Notes: generated by a model from the letters alone, not told the origin. DNA of 22,397 nt from CAISOG01 sp044375625 (GCA_044375625.1 JBILMH010000030.1:1-22397), one strand, 5' to 3'; positions 1 through 8,330 are shown, counted from the first letter of the stretch. Translations and numbers: made by a program.

Positions 1-2
1 CA

Positions 3-3000
3 CAGTTGGTCAAGAACACCGGCACCATCACCGCTGAGGGTGGCACCATCGCCCTGACCGCCGCCGCCGGTCGTCAAATCGTTGACAGCCTGGTGCAAAT
101 TGAGGGCGAGCTGACGGCACCCACCGTCACCGAACACAACGGCAAAATCATCATCGCGGGCGCCACGAACAAAAATGCCGACAACAGCCCCACGGTTGAG
201 ATTGCTGGCAAAATTAATGCCTCAGGCCAAAACCCTGGCGAAACGGGAGGCGCCATTCATGTAACAGGCAACAGCATCGCCGTCAAAAAAACCGCGCGGA
301 TTGATGCATCGGGCAAGGCAGGCGGCGGCGAAGTTTTGGTGGGGGGCGATTATAAAGGTGGTGGGTATCGCGGCAATTTGGCCACCCCCGACCTTAGCCA
401 AGATTCCGAAGCCTGGGGCAATACCCCCGGCGGCTATTCGGCGATTAACGGCAGCCAAACGGGGGCATTTTTTGCCGAACGCTATGGCGATCACCCAATG
501 CCAACCGCCAGCCGCCTGTTGGTTGAGGGTGGGGCGGAGATTGCCGCATCCGCCACCGATGGTCATGGCGGGCGCGTTATCCTGTGGTCCGATAACGCCA
601 CCCAGTATAACGGCCATGTCGATGTCAGCAGCACGGGTCTGGCTGGCCAGGGTGGCTTTGTTGAGGTATCGGGGCGCGATTGGTTAGGCTATGACGGTAC
701 CGTCAACACATCAGCCCTCTATGGCCATACCGGCAGCCTGTTGCTGGATCCCCGCGATTTGATTATTAGATTAGGGGCCGATATCGGCACAACCAGCAGT
801 CCCAATTTTAACACTGCCGCTGGCTCGGGTACATCTTACCTGAACATCACCACCCTACAAACAGCGCTAAATAGTGCCAGCAATGTTACCATCGCCACCT
901 CGGGCGGCACGGGCGGCAGTGGCAATGTAACCTTTCAAAATGCTCTAAGCTGGAACAGCGTCCGATCACTAACCGTCAACGCTACTGGCAGCATTTTGTT
1001 GAACAGCACCATCACCAATGCCGGTACGGGCAGCATCACCCTGAACGCGATTACTAGCGCGATTGGCGATATTACCATCAACAACGCGATCAGCACGGGC
1101 GGCAGCATCACTGCCATCGCCAATCGTAACCTAACGGTGGGAGCCAACCTGACCACGGGATCGGCTGGTGGGTTAAGCCTGAAGGCGGCGGGGGGGATTG
1201 TTGCGGACGCTGGGACACTGGCCCTGACAGGCAATCTTAATGTCGGCAGTGGCGCGCTGACTTTGTACTCAGGAAGCACGGGTGGGGTTCGCCCCGACTG
1301 GAATGCTACCACCACCAGCCTAGCTTTATCAGCAGCCAACTTTGGCGCGATCGATATCCAAGGCTTTAACGACATCACCTTGACCCGCGCGATTACCAGC
1401 AGCAGTGCCATCAATTTCGCCAACAACAACCGTACCCTGCTGGGCAACAACCTGACCAGCACGGCCAGCACCACCTTTGCTAACCCTGTCGCAATCGTAG
1501 GAGCCGTCAGCCCCGTCATCACCACCTCGGCCATCAATGGCGATGTAACCTTTCAAAATGCCCTAAGCTGGAACAGCGCCCAATCACTAACCGTCAACGC
1601 TACTGGCGGCAGCATTTGGTTGAACAACACCATCAGCAACACGGGATCGGGCGGGCTATCCCTGACGGCGGGGAATCAGATTGGCACCCTAAACGCGGGC
1701 AGCATCACCACCAATGGGGGTAATATCAGCTTTACCGCCACCAACGGTATTGTTCTTGCCCACACTCTTGACCTCAATACCAACGGCGGCAATCTTAACT
1801 TTAACAACAATCTCACCCTTGGCGCCAACCAGAACTGGAACAGCGGCACGGGCGTCATCAGCTTTGGCGGCACGGTGAATGCCGCACTTGCTAGCAGTAT
1901 CAACTCGGTTCAGTATCTGGTCGTCGGTGGTGGGGGGGGCGGTGGGCTGGGAGATAATAATACCGGTGGTGGCGGTGGTGGCGGTGGTGGTCGTGTTCTT
2001 GAAGGAACCACTGAAGTATCTCCTGGTTCTATTTCTGTAGTTGTCGGTGCAGGTGGATTAGGTGGTTCTGATCCCAGTGTAACAGAAACAACTGCCGTTG
2101 GTGGAAATAGTTCATTCGGGGCTTCTTTCATCGCTAATGGAGGTGGCAGAGGAGCTAGACTTCCACCAAGTGGTACACAATCAGGTGGGAATGGCGGTTC
2201 AGGTGGTGGAGGATTTGGTAGAGGAGCTTCTGGTGGTGTAACCAATCAAGTACCAGGGTTTGGAAGTGCTGGCGGAAACGGTGAGGGATCAGACTCTTCG
2301 GACCCAGGCGGTGGCGGCGGTGGTGGTGGAGCTGGTGGAGTTGGTTCCAATGGAGTTATTACTACTTCAACAGGTTCAGGTGGATCTGGTGGAGCTGGAC
2401 GAAGTAATGCAATAATAGGAAGTGCAATTAGTTATGGCGGCGGCGGCGGTGGCGGTCGTGATGGTAATAAGGCTGGTGGAGCTGGAGGCTCTGCATCGGG
2501 TGGTGGTGGTGCAGGTGGTGCAGGTGGTGGTAGTCCTAATGGTGCATCTGCAATAGCAAATAGAGGCGGCGGTGGTGGTGGTGGAGCTGGTGCAGTTGGT
2601 GGAACTGGAAGTTTAGGGGGAGCAGGCGGCTCTGGCGTGGTCATCCTTCGTTACACGGGGACGGCGGGGCAGGCGCTGGTCAGTGGCGGCACGGCGACAA
2701 CGGTGGGCGGCGATACGGTTTGGACCTTTAACAACAGCGGCAGCTTTCACACCTTTGCCGGTGGCCCCGTCGATCTAACCCTTAATGGCGGCAGTGTGAG
2801 TTTTGGTGGCGCGGTGGGCGGCACAGGCGCCCTGAACAATCTCAGCATAACCAGCACCAACAGCCTGTCGTTGCCGTCGATCAACGCGGCGTCGATCACG
2901 GCGCGCACGACCGGGACGACGGCGGACATCACCATCCCCGTCGGCAAGGTGTTGACCGCCACTGGCACCGGCAACGCCATTACATTGGCCGCGGCGGGCA

Positions 3001-5138
3001 ACTTTATTAACAACAGTGGCAGCAGTGCGCTTTCCACCCCCAATGGCCGTTGGCTGGTGTATTCGACCAATCCGGCCAGCGATACTGTTGGCGGCCTTAG
3101 CAACAGTTTCCGTCGTTTCAGCTGCACCTATGGTGGGTCATGCCCTAGCTTTCCCGCCACGGGCAACGGCCTGCTCTATTCCTTTACCCCCACGCTGACC
3201 ATTACGCCAACAGCTTTGGCCAGCGCCTTAACCTATGGCGATGCCGCACCCAACCTGGTGGGTTATGCCTATGGTGCCAGCGGCTATCTGGGCAGTGACG
3301 CAACCGCTGATACACTATCAGGCAGCCTAACGGGCACCAACAGCTATAGCCCTGGCAGCAATGTTGGCACTTACAATATCAATTACAGCAGCGGTTCGCT
3401 AACCTCTGCCATGGGCTATGGTTTTACCTATGCCAACAACGCCAGTGCGATTACGGTTAACCCCCGCGTCTTGACCGCCGCCCTGCAAGGCACCGTCAGC
3501 AAAACTTATGACCGCACCACCACGGCCAGCTTGGCCGCGGGCAATTACAGCCTAAGCAACATTTATAACAGCGATGATGTGACGCTGAACAACCCAAGTG
3601 CGGGCACCTACGACACCGCCAATGTTGGCACGGGCAAAACGGTCAGCGTCACGGGGCTGACCCTCTCGGGCGCCAAAGCCGCCAACTACACCCTGGCCGC
3701 CAGCGCTGTAAACGGCACCGTCGGTACCATCACGGCCAAAGCGTTGACGATCACCGCCAACGGCAAAGCGATGACCTATGGCGATGGCAACAGCTTTAAT
3801 GGGTATAGCAGCAGCGGGCTGGTCGCGGGCGATGCCATCAGCGCTGTTGACCTGGCCACCAATGCCAGCCTGAGCGGGGCTGGCCAGTGGAACGCTGGCA
3901 GCTGGCTGATCAGCGCGGCCAACGCCACCGGCACTGGCCTGGGCAACTACAGCATTGCCTATAACAACGGCATCTTGAGCGTTGGCCAAAAAGCCCTAAC
4001 GATTGCTGGCCTGAGCGGCACCAACAAAGTCTATGACGGCACCACCACCGCCAGCCTTAGCGGCAGTGCCAGCCTGAGCGGTGTGGTTGGTAGCGACATC
4101 GTCACCCTGGGCGGCAGTGCCAGCGCCAACTTTGCCGATAAGAATGTCGGCACGGGCAAGGCGATCACGGTGGCGGGCTACAGCCTGGGCGGCGCTGACC
4201 TGGGCAACTACAGCCTGAGCCAGCCCAGCGGCCTGACCGCCGCCATCACGGCCAAAGCGTTAACGATCACCGCCAACGGCAAAGCGATGACCTATGGCGA
4301 TGGCAACAGCTTTAATGGGTATAGCAGCAGCGGGCTGGTTGCGGGCGATGCCATCAGCGCTGTTGACCTGGCCACCAATGCCAGTCTGAGCGGGGCTGGC
4401 CAGTGGAACGCTGGCAGCTGGCTGATCAGCGCGGCCAACGCCACCGGCACTGGCCTGGGCAACTACAGCATTGCCTATAACAACGGCACCCTGACGGTCG
4501 GCAAACGCAGCCTGGGCGGGGTGGTCAACAACCAGACCCTGACCTATGGCGCCGCCACCCCAAGCTATGGCAAAAACGATGTGACCTGGAACGCGGGTGA
4601 CTTCTACGGCAGCGATGATGTCGCCAGCTTGACCAGCGCCACCATCGACCTCGGCGGCTATAGTCAGGGCAGCAACGCCGGCAGCTACACCCTGGCCGCC
4701 ACCGGCCTGTCCGCCACCAACTATCAGCTGGGCACTGTTGCACCAGGGATTTTAACCGTTACCGGCGGCACGACGGATGGCGACATTTTGCCCAGACCAT
4801 CTATTCCCAACACGGTGCAATGGGTCACCCAAAATACCTTTATGATGCCCACAGGTTCGGTGGACAATGCAGAGCTTATGTTCACCAATCAAGCCAACGA
4901 TAACCAATCAACAATTTCAAGCAATGGCAACAGCGATGAGTCAACGATGATGCAAAGCAATGACAATAAAAAATCTAAGATTTCTTATGATGCCTTGCTA
5001 ATGTTGAATATCGATCCCCTTCTGGCCCAGAACTTAGGGATAAAACGCGAATTCTTAAAACGCTTTACTATGCCCGGTCGCAAAACACAGCTAAATCATA
5101 ACAATCTTAGCGAAACCATCTTGGCCTGGGCATCCTAA
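3..5138 (+). CDS. Filamentous-haemagglutinin-like (TpsA) adhesin, 5' end outside window
   Basis: The frame is open at the window edge, so at least 1,710 residues of a larger secreted protein are seen; the leucine/valine start near base 6 is not a real start. The first ~240 residues match the end of a haemagglutination-activity region (GGTIALTAAAG, GGRVILWSDN, GGFVEVSGRDWL, GSLLLDPRDL), followed by Ser/Thr/Asn/Gly-rich beta-helix sequence. Residues ~637-883 are a glycine-rich cassette. From ~1064 there are alternating MBG-type (ALTYGD, AMTYGDG) and YDG-type (KTYDRTTTAS, KVYDGTTTAS) Ig-like modules up to ~1590, then a ~120-residue polar tail. No autotransporter barrel, YadA anchor or LPXTG motif is present, which fits two-partner secretion through a TpsB pore; no tpsB gene is in the window. 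Role inferred: surface adhesin or exoprotein. Stop TAA at 5136-5138. Confidence 0.88.
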   Translation, partial: QLVKNTGTITAEGGTIALTAAAGRQIVDSLVQIEGELTAPTVTEHNGKIIIAGATNKNADNSPTVEIAGKINASGQNPGETGGAIHVTGNSIAVKKTARIDASGKAGGGEVLVGGDYKGGGYRGNLATPDLSQDSEAWGNTPGGYSAINGSQTGAFFAERYGDHPMPTASRLLVEGGAEIAASATDGHGGRVILWSDNATQYNGHVDVSSTGLAGQGGFVEVSGRDWLGYDGTVNTSALYGHTGSLLLDPRDLIIRLGADIGTTSSPNFNTAAGSGTSYLNITTLQTALNSASNVTIATSGGTGGSGNVTFQNALSWNSVRSLTVNATGSILLNSTITNAGTGSITLNAITSAIGDITINNAISTGGSITAIANRNLTVGANLTTGSAGGLSLKAAGGIVADAGTLALTGNLNVGSGALTLYSGSTGGVRPDWNATTTSLALSAANFGAIDIQGFNDITLTRAITSSSAINFANNNRTLLGNNLTSTASTTFANPVAIVGAVSPVITTSAINGDVTFQNALSWNSAQSLTVNATGGSIWLNNTISNTGSGGLSLTAGNQIGTLNAGSITTNGGNISFTATNGIVLAHTLDLNTNGGNLNFNNNLTLGANQNWNSGTGVISFGGTVNAALASSINSVQYLVVGGGGGGGLGDNNTGGGGGGGGGRVLEGTTEVSPGSISVVVGAGGLGGSDPSVTETTAVGGNSSFGASFIANGGGRGARLPPSGTQSGGNGGSGGGGFGRGASGGVTNQVPGFGSAGGNGEGSDSSDPGGGGGGGGAGGVGSNGVITTSTGSGGSGGAGRSNAIIGSAISYGGGGGGGRDGNKAGGAGGSASGGGGAGGAGGGSPNGASAIANRGGGGGGGAGAVGGTGSLGGAGGSGVVILRYTGTAGQALVSGGTATTVGGDTVWTFNNSGSFHTFAGGPVDLTLNGGSVSFGGAVGGTGALNNLSITSTNSLSLPSINAASITARTTGTTADITIPVGKVLTATGTGNAITLAAAGNFINNSGSSALSTPNGRWLVYSTNPASDTVGGLSNSFRRFSCTYGGSCPSFPATGNGLLYSFTPTLTITPTALASALTYGDAAPNLVGYAYGASGYLGSDATADTLSGSLTGTNSYSPGSNVGTYNINYSSGSLTSAMGYGFTYANNASAITVNPRVLTAALQGTVSKTYDRTTTASLAAGNYSLSNIYNSDDVTLNNPSAGTYDTANVGTGKTVSVTGLTLSGAKAANYTLAASAVNGTVGTITAKALTITANGKAMTYGDGNSFNGYSSSGLVAGDAISAVDLATNASLSGAGQWNAGSWLISAANATGTGLGNYSIAYNNGILSVGQKALTIAGLSGTNKVYDGTTTASLSGSASLSGVVGSDIVTLGGSASANFADKNVGTGKAITVAGYSLGGADLGNYSLSQPSGLTAAITAKALTITANGKAMTYGDGNSFNGYSSSGLVAGDAISAVDLATNASLSGAGQWNAGSWLISAANATGTGLGNYSIAYNNGTLTVGKRSLGGVVNNQTLTYGAATPSYGKNDVTWNAGDFYGSDDVASLTSATIDLGGYSQGSNAGSYTLAATGLSATNYQLGTVAPGILTVTGGTTDGDILPRPSIPNTVQWVTQNTFMMPTGSVDNAELMFTNQANDNQSTISSNGNSDESTMMQSNDNKKSKISYDALLMLNIDPLLAQNLGIKREFLKRFTMPGRKTQLNHNNLSETILAWAS
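921..1634 (+). repeat. Direct repeat pair of ~95 bp in the beta-helix region of the adhesin
   Basis: Bases 921-1013 and 1539-1634 are near copies. Both encode VTFQNALSWNS, then SLTVNATG, then a short hydrophobic Leu/Asn stretch ending in TI. The second copy carries one extra glycine codon. The similarity extends to synonymous positions, for example in the segment aacctttcaaaatgc, so this is a duplication rather than convergence. It probably represents one repeated coil set of the beta-helix. Confidence 0.8.
1911..2654 (+). other. Glycine-rich cassette inside the adhesin, AT-richer codon use
   Basis: This in-frame block encodes about 248 residues. It opens with QYLVVGGGGGGG, runs through many GGGGGGG blocks, and closes with GGSGVVILRY. 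That opening and closing (YLVV-polyGly and GSGVVI-RY) is the usual frame of a glycine-rich module I recall from phage structural and bacterial surface proteins. Between about 1990 and 2630 glycine is mostly GGT or GGA, arginine is often AGA, and AT-rich codons such as GAA, ACT and AAT are frequent. The flanking adhesin prefers GGC, ACC, CTG and CGC. The boundaries are sharp and the frame is intact. I infer a module acquired from an AT-richer source. Alternatively, unusual codon use could simply reflect slippage within GGN repeats. Confidence 0.75.
3727..4488 (+). repeat. Near-identical 246-bp MBG module copies, 516-bp period
   Basis: Bases 3727-3972 and 4243-4488 align at a constant offset of 516 bp (172 codons) with only three substitutions seen by eye, all synonymous: gcgttgacg/gcgttaacg, ggtcgcggg/ggttgcggg and ccagcctg/ccagtctg. 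The encoded ~82 residues, from TITAKALTITANG to YSIAYNNG, are identical. A YDG-type module lies between the copies. This is the signature of recent duplication or gene conversion in a surface protein, and it makes the array prone to gaining or losing units by recombination. Confidence 0.9.
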
Positions 5139-5226
5139 GGGCTGCAGCCTGACGGTTCCAAAACAACCGCTGCCCCCAACTTCGCGGCCAAAGCCTGGTT
5201 GGCGGAGGGGGGCGTGAAATCAACGT

Positions 5227-5859
5227 TTACCCATCAAACAACTGCGGGATGCCATGTTGGGCAAAGGATTGGAACAGGCTGTTTTTGTCGGCAGCAACGC
5301 GCTGATACAGCGGGTCACCATCAGGCATTTGATTGCCATCACGCAGCAAATCAAAGCCAAAGCGTTGCAACAGCCTTTCCCCCTCTGCTGAATAGGCGGG
5401 GCTAAAGACCGTGACGGGGTATTGCACCCCGGCCGTCTCCGCCCAACTGTTCAGCGCCATGGCCAACAAAAAGCCGATGGGGTTGCCCTTAATCGGCTTG
5501 CGCAGGGATGCCTCAATCACCACCGCGCCGATATACCAATGATCCGATCCCTGTTGACGAACCTGCTGAATAGATAGCGGATACAGTTGTTTTTCAGTCA
5601 AATCCCCGCGGCAGAATTGTTGTGCCTGGTCGGCGGCAATCGGCCAAATGCTGACATAGCCCACGATGTGATTACCCGCACACAGCAATCGGCGCCCCTC
5701 AGGATAGGTTGTGTGCCAATCCCCGATATGGTGCAGCGGGAAAGTATCCTGGCCAAAATTGGCTTGAGCAATTTCATGAACGCGTTTCTGGTCATCCAGG
5801 CTTTGAACTGGCCGCACCACCCAGTCATAAAAGCGGTCGAAATACTGTTGGGTTAGCAT
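5227..5859 (-). CDS. GNAT-like acyltransferase fold protein, function unknown
   Basis: The protein has 210 residues. The centre resembles a GNAT core: a beta strand (WYIGAVVIEASLR), then a loop and a long helix (GFLLAMALNSWAETAG), then a strand (YPVTVFSPAYS) and a helix ending in LLQRFGFDLL, as in motifs A and B. I recognise no specific substrate and no named family. Its ATG lies 9 bases after the enoyl-CoA hydratase stop, and the Shine-Dalgarno TAGGAAG overlaps that TAG stop codon, so the two are probably translated from one transcript. It is convergent with the adhesin. In many alphaproteobacteria rpsT follows the enoyl-CoA hydratase gene, so this gene sits where a ribosomal protein gene might be expected. 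The call of an acyltransferase fold is an inference from sequence pattern. Confidence 0.6.
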   Translation of the reverse strand: MLTQQYFDRFYDWVVRPVQSLDDQKRVHEIAQANFGQDTFPLHHIGDWHTTYPEGRRLLCAGNHIVGYVSIWPIAADQAQQFCRGDLTEKQLYPLSIQQVRQQGSDHWYIGAVVIEASLRKPIKGNPIGFLLAMALNSWAETAGVQYPVTVFSPAYSAEGERLLQRFGFDLLRDGNQMPDGDPLYQRVAADKNSLFQSFAQHGIPQLFDG

Positions 5860-5868
5860 TGGGGCTTC

Positions 5869-6645
5869 CTACTTATCAGTAAAGTTCGGCGGGCGTTTTT
5901 CGCTAAAGGCTGCCATCCCCTCCTTCTGATCCGCCAGGCTAAAGGTGGCGTAGAACAGTTTGCGTTCAAAGCTGATGCCATCGGTTAAGTGGCTGTTAAA
6001 GGCGTGGTTAACCGATTCCTTAGCCATGCGGATGACGGGGGCAGACAGGCTGGCGATCTTATCCGCCGCTTTTAGCGTTTCGGTCATCAGGTCGGCCAGG
6101 GGCACGATGCGGCTGACCATCCCGATCCGTTCGGCCTCAACCGCGTCAATCATCCGTCCCGTCAAAATCATGTCCATCGCCTTGGCCTTGCCAACCGCAC
6201 GGGTCAGCCGTTGGGTCGCCCCCGCGCCAGGGATGGTGCCAATGGTGACTTCTGGCTGGCCAAATTTGGCGTTGTCGGCGGCGATAATCAGGTCGCACAT
6301 CATCGCCATTTCGGCACCGCCGCCCAAGGCAAAACCGCTGACCGCGGCGATGGTAGGCTTGCGGCATTGGGTCAGTCGTTCCCAGGTGCTGGTGATAAAA
6401 TTCTGCTGATAGCATTCGACAAAGGTCTTGTCGGCCATTTCCTTAATATCCGCGCCGGCGGCAAAGGCCTTTTCACTACCGGTCAGCACGATGACGCGCA
6501 CGGCATCGTCATCCTCATAGGACGATAACGCGCTGTTCAGCTCGGTTTGCAGCTGGTTGGACAGGGCGTTCAGCGCCTGCGGGCGGTTCAGGGTGATGAT
6601 GCCGACGGCACCCTTAATCTCGGTCAGAAGCGTTTCGTAAGTCAT
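5869..6645 (-). CDS. echA: Enoyl-CoA hydratase (crotonase family)
   Basis: At 258 residues this is full length for a short-chain enoyl-CoA hydratase, which adds water across trans-2-enoyl-CoA in beta-oxidation. The oxyanion-hole segment FAAGADIKEM (around 61-70) and the GFALGGGAEMAMMCD motif are intact. The two catalytic glutamates are Glu112 (in GGGAE) and Glu132 (in FGQPE), followed by GTIPGAGATQRLTRAVGK, closely matching mitochondrial ECHS1. It lacks a 3-hydroxyacyl-CoA dehydrogenase domain, so it is not FadB/FadJ. It lies 37 bases after mutM and directly before the GNAT-like gene on the same strand. The AAAGGA ribosome site lies upstream of the ATG. The mutM-echA order matches a neighbourhood known near dnaA in alphaproteobacteria such as Caulobacter. 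Confidence 0.93.
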   Translation of the reverse strand: MTYETLLTEIKGAVGIITLNRPQALNALSNQLQTELNSALSSYEDDDAVRVIVLTGSEKAFAAGADIKEMADKTFVECYQQNFITSTWERLTQCRKPTIAAVSGFALGGGAEMAMMCDLIIAADNAKFGQPEVTIGTIPGAGATQRLTRAVGKAKAMDMILTGRMIDAVEAERIGMVSRIVPLADLMTETLKAADKIASLSAPVIRMAKESVNHAFNSHLTDGISFERKLFYATFSLADQKEGMAAFSEKRPPNFTDK

Positions 6646-6682
6646 GGGAGGAATCCTTTGGAAGCAGGGAAGGGGGGCACTG

Positions 6683-7534
6683 TTAGGGCAAGGCCTGACA
6701 GCTTGGACAATAAAAGGTTGCGCGCCCTGTTTGTACCAGCTTTTTGATCAGGCTGGAACAGTTTTGCGCGCCTGCGTGGTTGGGGCAGGGCTGATTCATG
6801 CGATCGTACACCCGAAAATGGTTCTGAAAGCCGCCCAGCTGCCCCAGGGGGCGGATATGGTCGCGCAGGCTGCTGCCCCCGCTGGCAATTGCCGCCGTCA
6901 ATACCTGCTGAATCGCGGGTACTAGCGCGCGTAGTTGCGGCAGGGTAAGCTGGCCAGCGGCCTGTTGCGGCGCGATGCAGGCCAGGTGGAGGGCTTCACT
7001 GGCATAGATGTTGCCGATGCCCGCCACCAATTGCTGATCCAACAGGGCGGTTTTAATGGCGGTGACGCGCCCCGCCAACCGCTGTGCCAGATAGTCGGTG
7101 GTGAAATCGGTGGAAAAAGGCTCCACCCCCAACTTGCTCAGCGGAGGCCAGCTGGCCAACGCCGCCACCGGCATCAGGCTGACCGAGCCAAAACGGCGGG
7201 GGTCTTGCAGGCTGACTACCGTACCGTTGGCCAGGGTGAGGCGCAGGTGGCTGTGCGGTGCTACCTCCTCCTCTTCTGCCGCCTGGCTAAGCACCATCCG
7301 CCCCGACATGCCCAGATGGATGGCCAGGACTTGATCGTCATCGCTGTACAGCAGCAGGTATTTGGCGCGGCGGCCTGTGTCGACCAGGCGGCGTCCCACC
7401 AAACGCGCTGCCAGGTCAGTTGGCCAGGGCAGGCGCATCGCCTTACCCGAACAATCGACGGCGACAATCCCTTGCCCCAAGATCAGTTGGTGCAAATCCT
7501 GGCGGGTGGTTTCAACTTCGGGCAGTTCGGGCAT
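6683..7534 (-). CDS. mutM: Formamidopyrimidine-DNA glycosylase MutM (Fpg)
   Basis: This 283-residue base-excision repair enzyme removes 8-oxoguanine and ring-opened purines and cuts the abasic site. The N-terminus MPELPEVE supplies the Schiff-base proline (Pro2) and Glu3. The conserved lysine is Lys58 in GRRAKYLL. HLGMSGR, QDPRRFG and VAGIGNIYASEAL are all present. The C-terminal zinc finger has Cys250, Cys259, Cys276 and Cys279 and the DNA-contacting Arg271. The first cysteine pair is separated by eight residues (CPNHAGAQNC) instead of the usual two (Enterobacteria) to four. The ATG at 7532-7534 has no strong Shine-Dalgarno. Divergent from the PNPOx-like gene; probably first gene of mutM-echA-GNAT. 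Confidence 0.95.
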   Translation of the reverse strand: MPELPEVETTRQDLHQLILGQGIVAVDCSGKAMRLPWPTDLAARLVGRRLVDTGRRAKYLLLYSDDDQVLAIHLGMSGRMVLSQAAEEEEVAPHSHLRLTLANGTVVSLQDPRRFGSVSLMPVAALASWPPLSKLGVEPFSTDFTTDYLAQRLAGRVTAIKTALLDQQLVAGIGNIYASEALHLACIAPQQAAGQLTLPQLRALVPAIQQVLTAAIASGGSSLRDHIRPLGQLGGFQNHFRVYDRMNQPCPNHAGAQNCSSLIKKLVQTGRATFYCPSCQALP

Positions 7535-7597
7535 GATGGCCAGGGTAATCGATAGCAGGTGGCTCTGTACAGATGATTAAATACCATGTAAAGTTGT

Positions 7598-7622
7598 ATA
7601 AACAGTCATTCAATCTGTTTAT
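7598..7622. promoter_or_regulatory. Perfect 8-bp inverted repeat between mutM and the PNPOx-like gene
   Basis: ATAAACAG (7598-7605) and CTGTTTAT (7615-7622) are exact reverse complements around a 9-base spacer. It lies in the AT-rich 105-bp divergent spacer, 17 bases before the flavoprotein start and about 63 bases before the mutM start. The 17-base centre-to-centre geometry suits a dimeric repressor binding one face of the helix. It could alternatively form an RNA hairpin in the 5' leader of the flavoprotein gene, which has no evident Shine-Dalgarno. The regulator is unknown. Confidence 0.45.
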
Positions 7623-7639
7623 CTCTGTTATCGATTTCT

Positions 7640-8293
7640 ATGCCACAACCTGATCCTCTTGCTCCGTCGCTTGCCCCCATTGATGCAACCCCACAAAGCC
7701 TTGCTGAGGTTGAAACGCTTATTTGGAGCATGCTTAAACTTGGTGTGGTCGATCGCCGCAACCAATTTCATACCCCGACCTTTGTGACTCTGGGCATTGG
7801 CGACTATGCTGGCCTGCCCCAGGCACGGGTGGTGGTGTTGCGCGGTGTTGATCGGACGGCGCGACAGCTGCATTTTCATACCGATTATCGTGCCTCTAAG
7901 GTTGCTGAGCTGGCCGCCAATCCCGATAGCGTCTTTGTCTTTTATGATCCCGATTCGCGGATGCAGCTGCGTGTGCACAGCCGTGCGCGTGTGCATTATC
8001 AGGATGAGGTGGCTAAGGACGCCTGGGATGCCACCCGCCTGTTTTCCCGTCGTTGCTATCTGGCGACGATTGCTTCGGGCAGCCCCAGCGATCGGCCGGT
8101 TAGCGGCCTGCCCGACGGATGGGAACGGCGCAACCCCAATGAGGCCGAAAGCCTGGCGGGCTGGCCAAATTTTTGCACCGTGATTGCCGAAATTGTTGAG
8201 ATGGATTGGTTGTTGCTTGAGGCTTCGGGGCAACGGCGGGCGCGGTTCAAATGGCATGGAACCACCTGGCAATCCAGTTGGCTGGCACCCTAG
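7640..8293 (+). CDS. Pyridoxamine 5'-phosphate oxidase-like FMN-binding protein
   Basis: The 217-residue protein has a split-barrel flavin fold. ARVVVLRGVD, then LHFHTDYRASKVAELAANP, then FVFYDP and MQLRVHSRARVH follow the PNPOx order of FMN phosphate-binding strands. RRCYLATIASGSP and the ending WLAP are closer to the Alr4036-like PNPOx branch than to classical PdxH, whose hallmark is a C-terminal R-L-(S/A)-P after the RxH substrate residues. It may therefore oxidise pyridoxamine/pyridoxine phosphate, or act as a general FMN protein; I leave the symbol blank. The ATG has no clear Shine-Dalgarno. It stands alone, convergent with the Nudix gene. Confidence 0.8.
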   Translation: MPQPDPLAPSLAPIDATPQSLAEVETLIWSMLKLGVVDRRNQFHTPTFVTLGIGDYAGLPQARVVVLRGVDRTARQLHFHTDYRASKVAELAANPDSVFVFYDPDSRMQLRVHSRARVHYQDEVAKDAWDATRLFSRRCYLATIASGSPSDRPVSGLPDGWERRNPNEAESLAGWPNFCTVIAEIVEMDWLLLEASGQRRARFKWHGTTWQSSWLAP

Positions 8294-8300
8294 GTCGGGA

Positions 8301-8330
8301 TAGCGTCCGCCTGCCGTCGCTAAATTTTTT
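8301..8330 (+). terminator. Weak possible terminator after the PNPOx-like gene
   Basis: TAGCG (8301-8305) pairs with CGCTA (8318-8322), with a 12-base loop, followed by AATTTTTT (8323-8330). The T-run suits termination of the plus-strand gene. The stem is only five pairs and overlaps the end of the convergent Nudix gene, so support is modest. Confidence 0.35.

Noticed and set aside
1910..2644. Two proline-rich open frames on the minus strand (1910-2245 and 2432-2644)
   Set aside because: They are the reverse of GGN-repeat codons in the adhesin cassette; poly-Pro/Leu composition is a by-product.
7640..8293. Assigning the flavoprotein as true PdxH
   Set aside because: The FMN-binding strands match, but the C-terminal substrate motif is not clearly the PdxH one, so only family level is stated.
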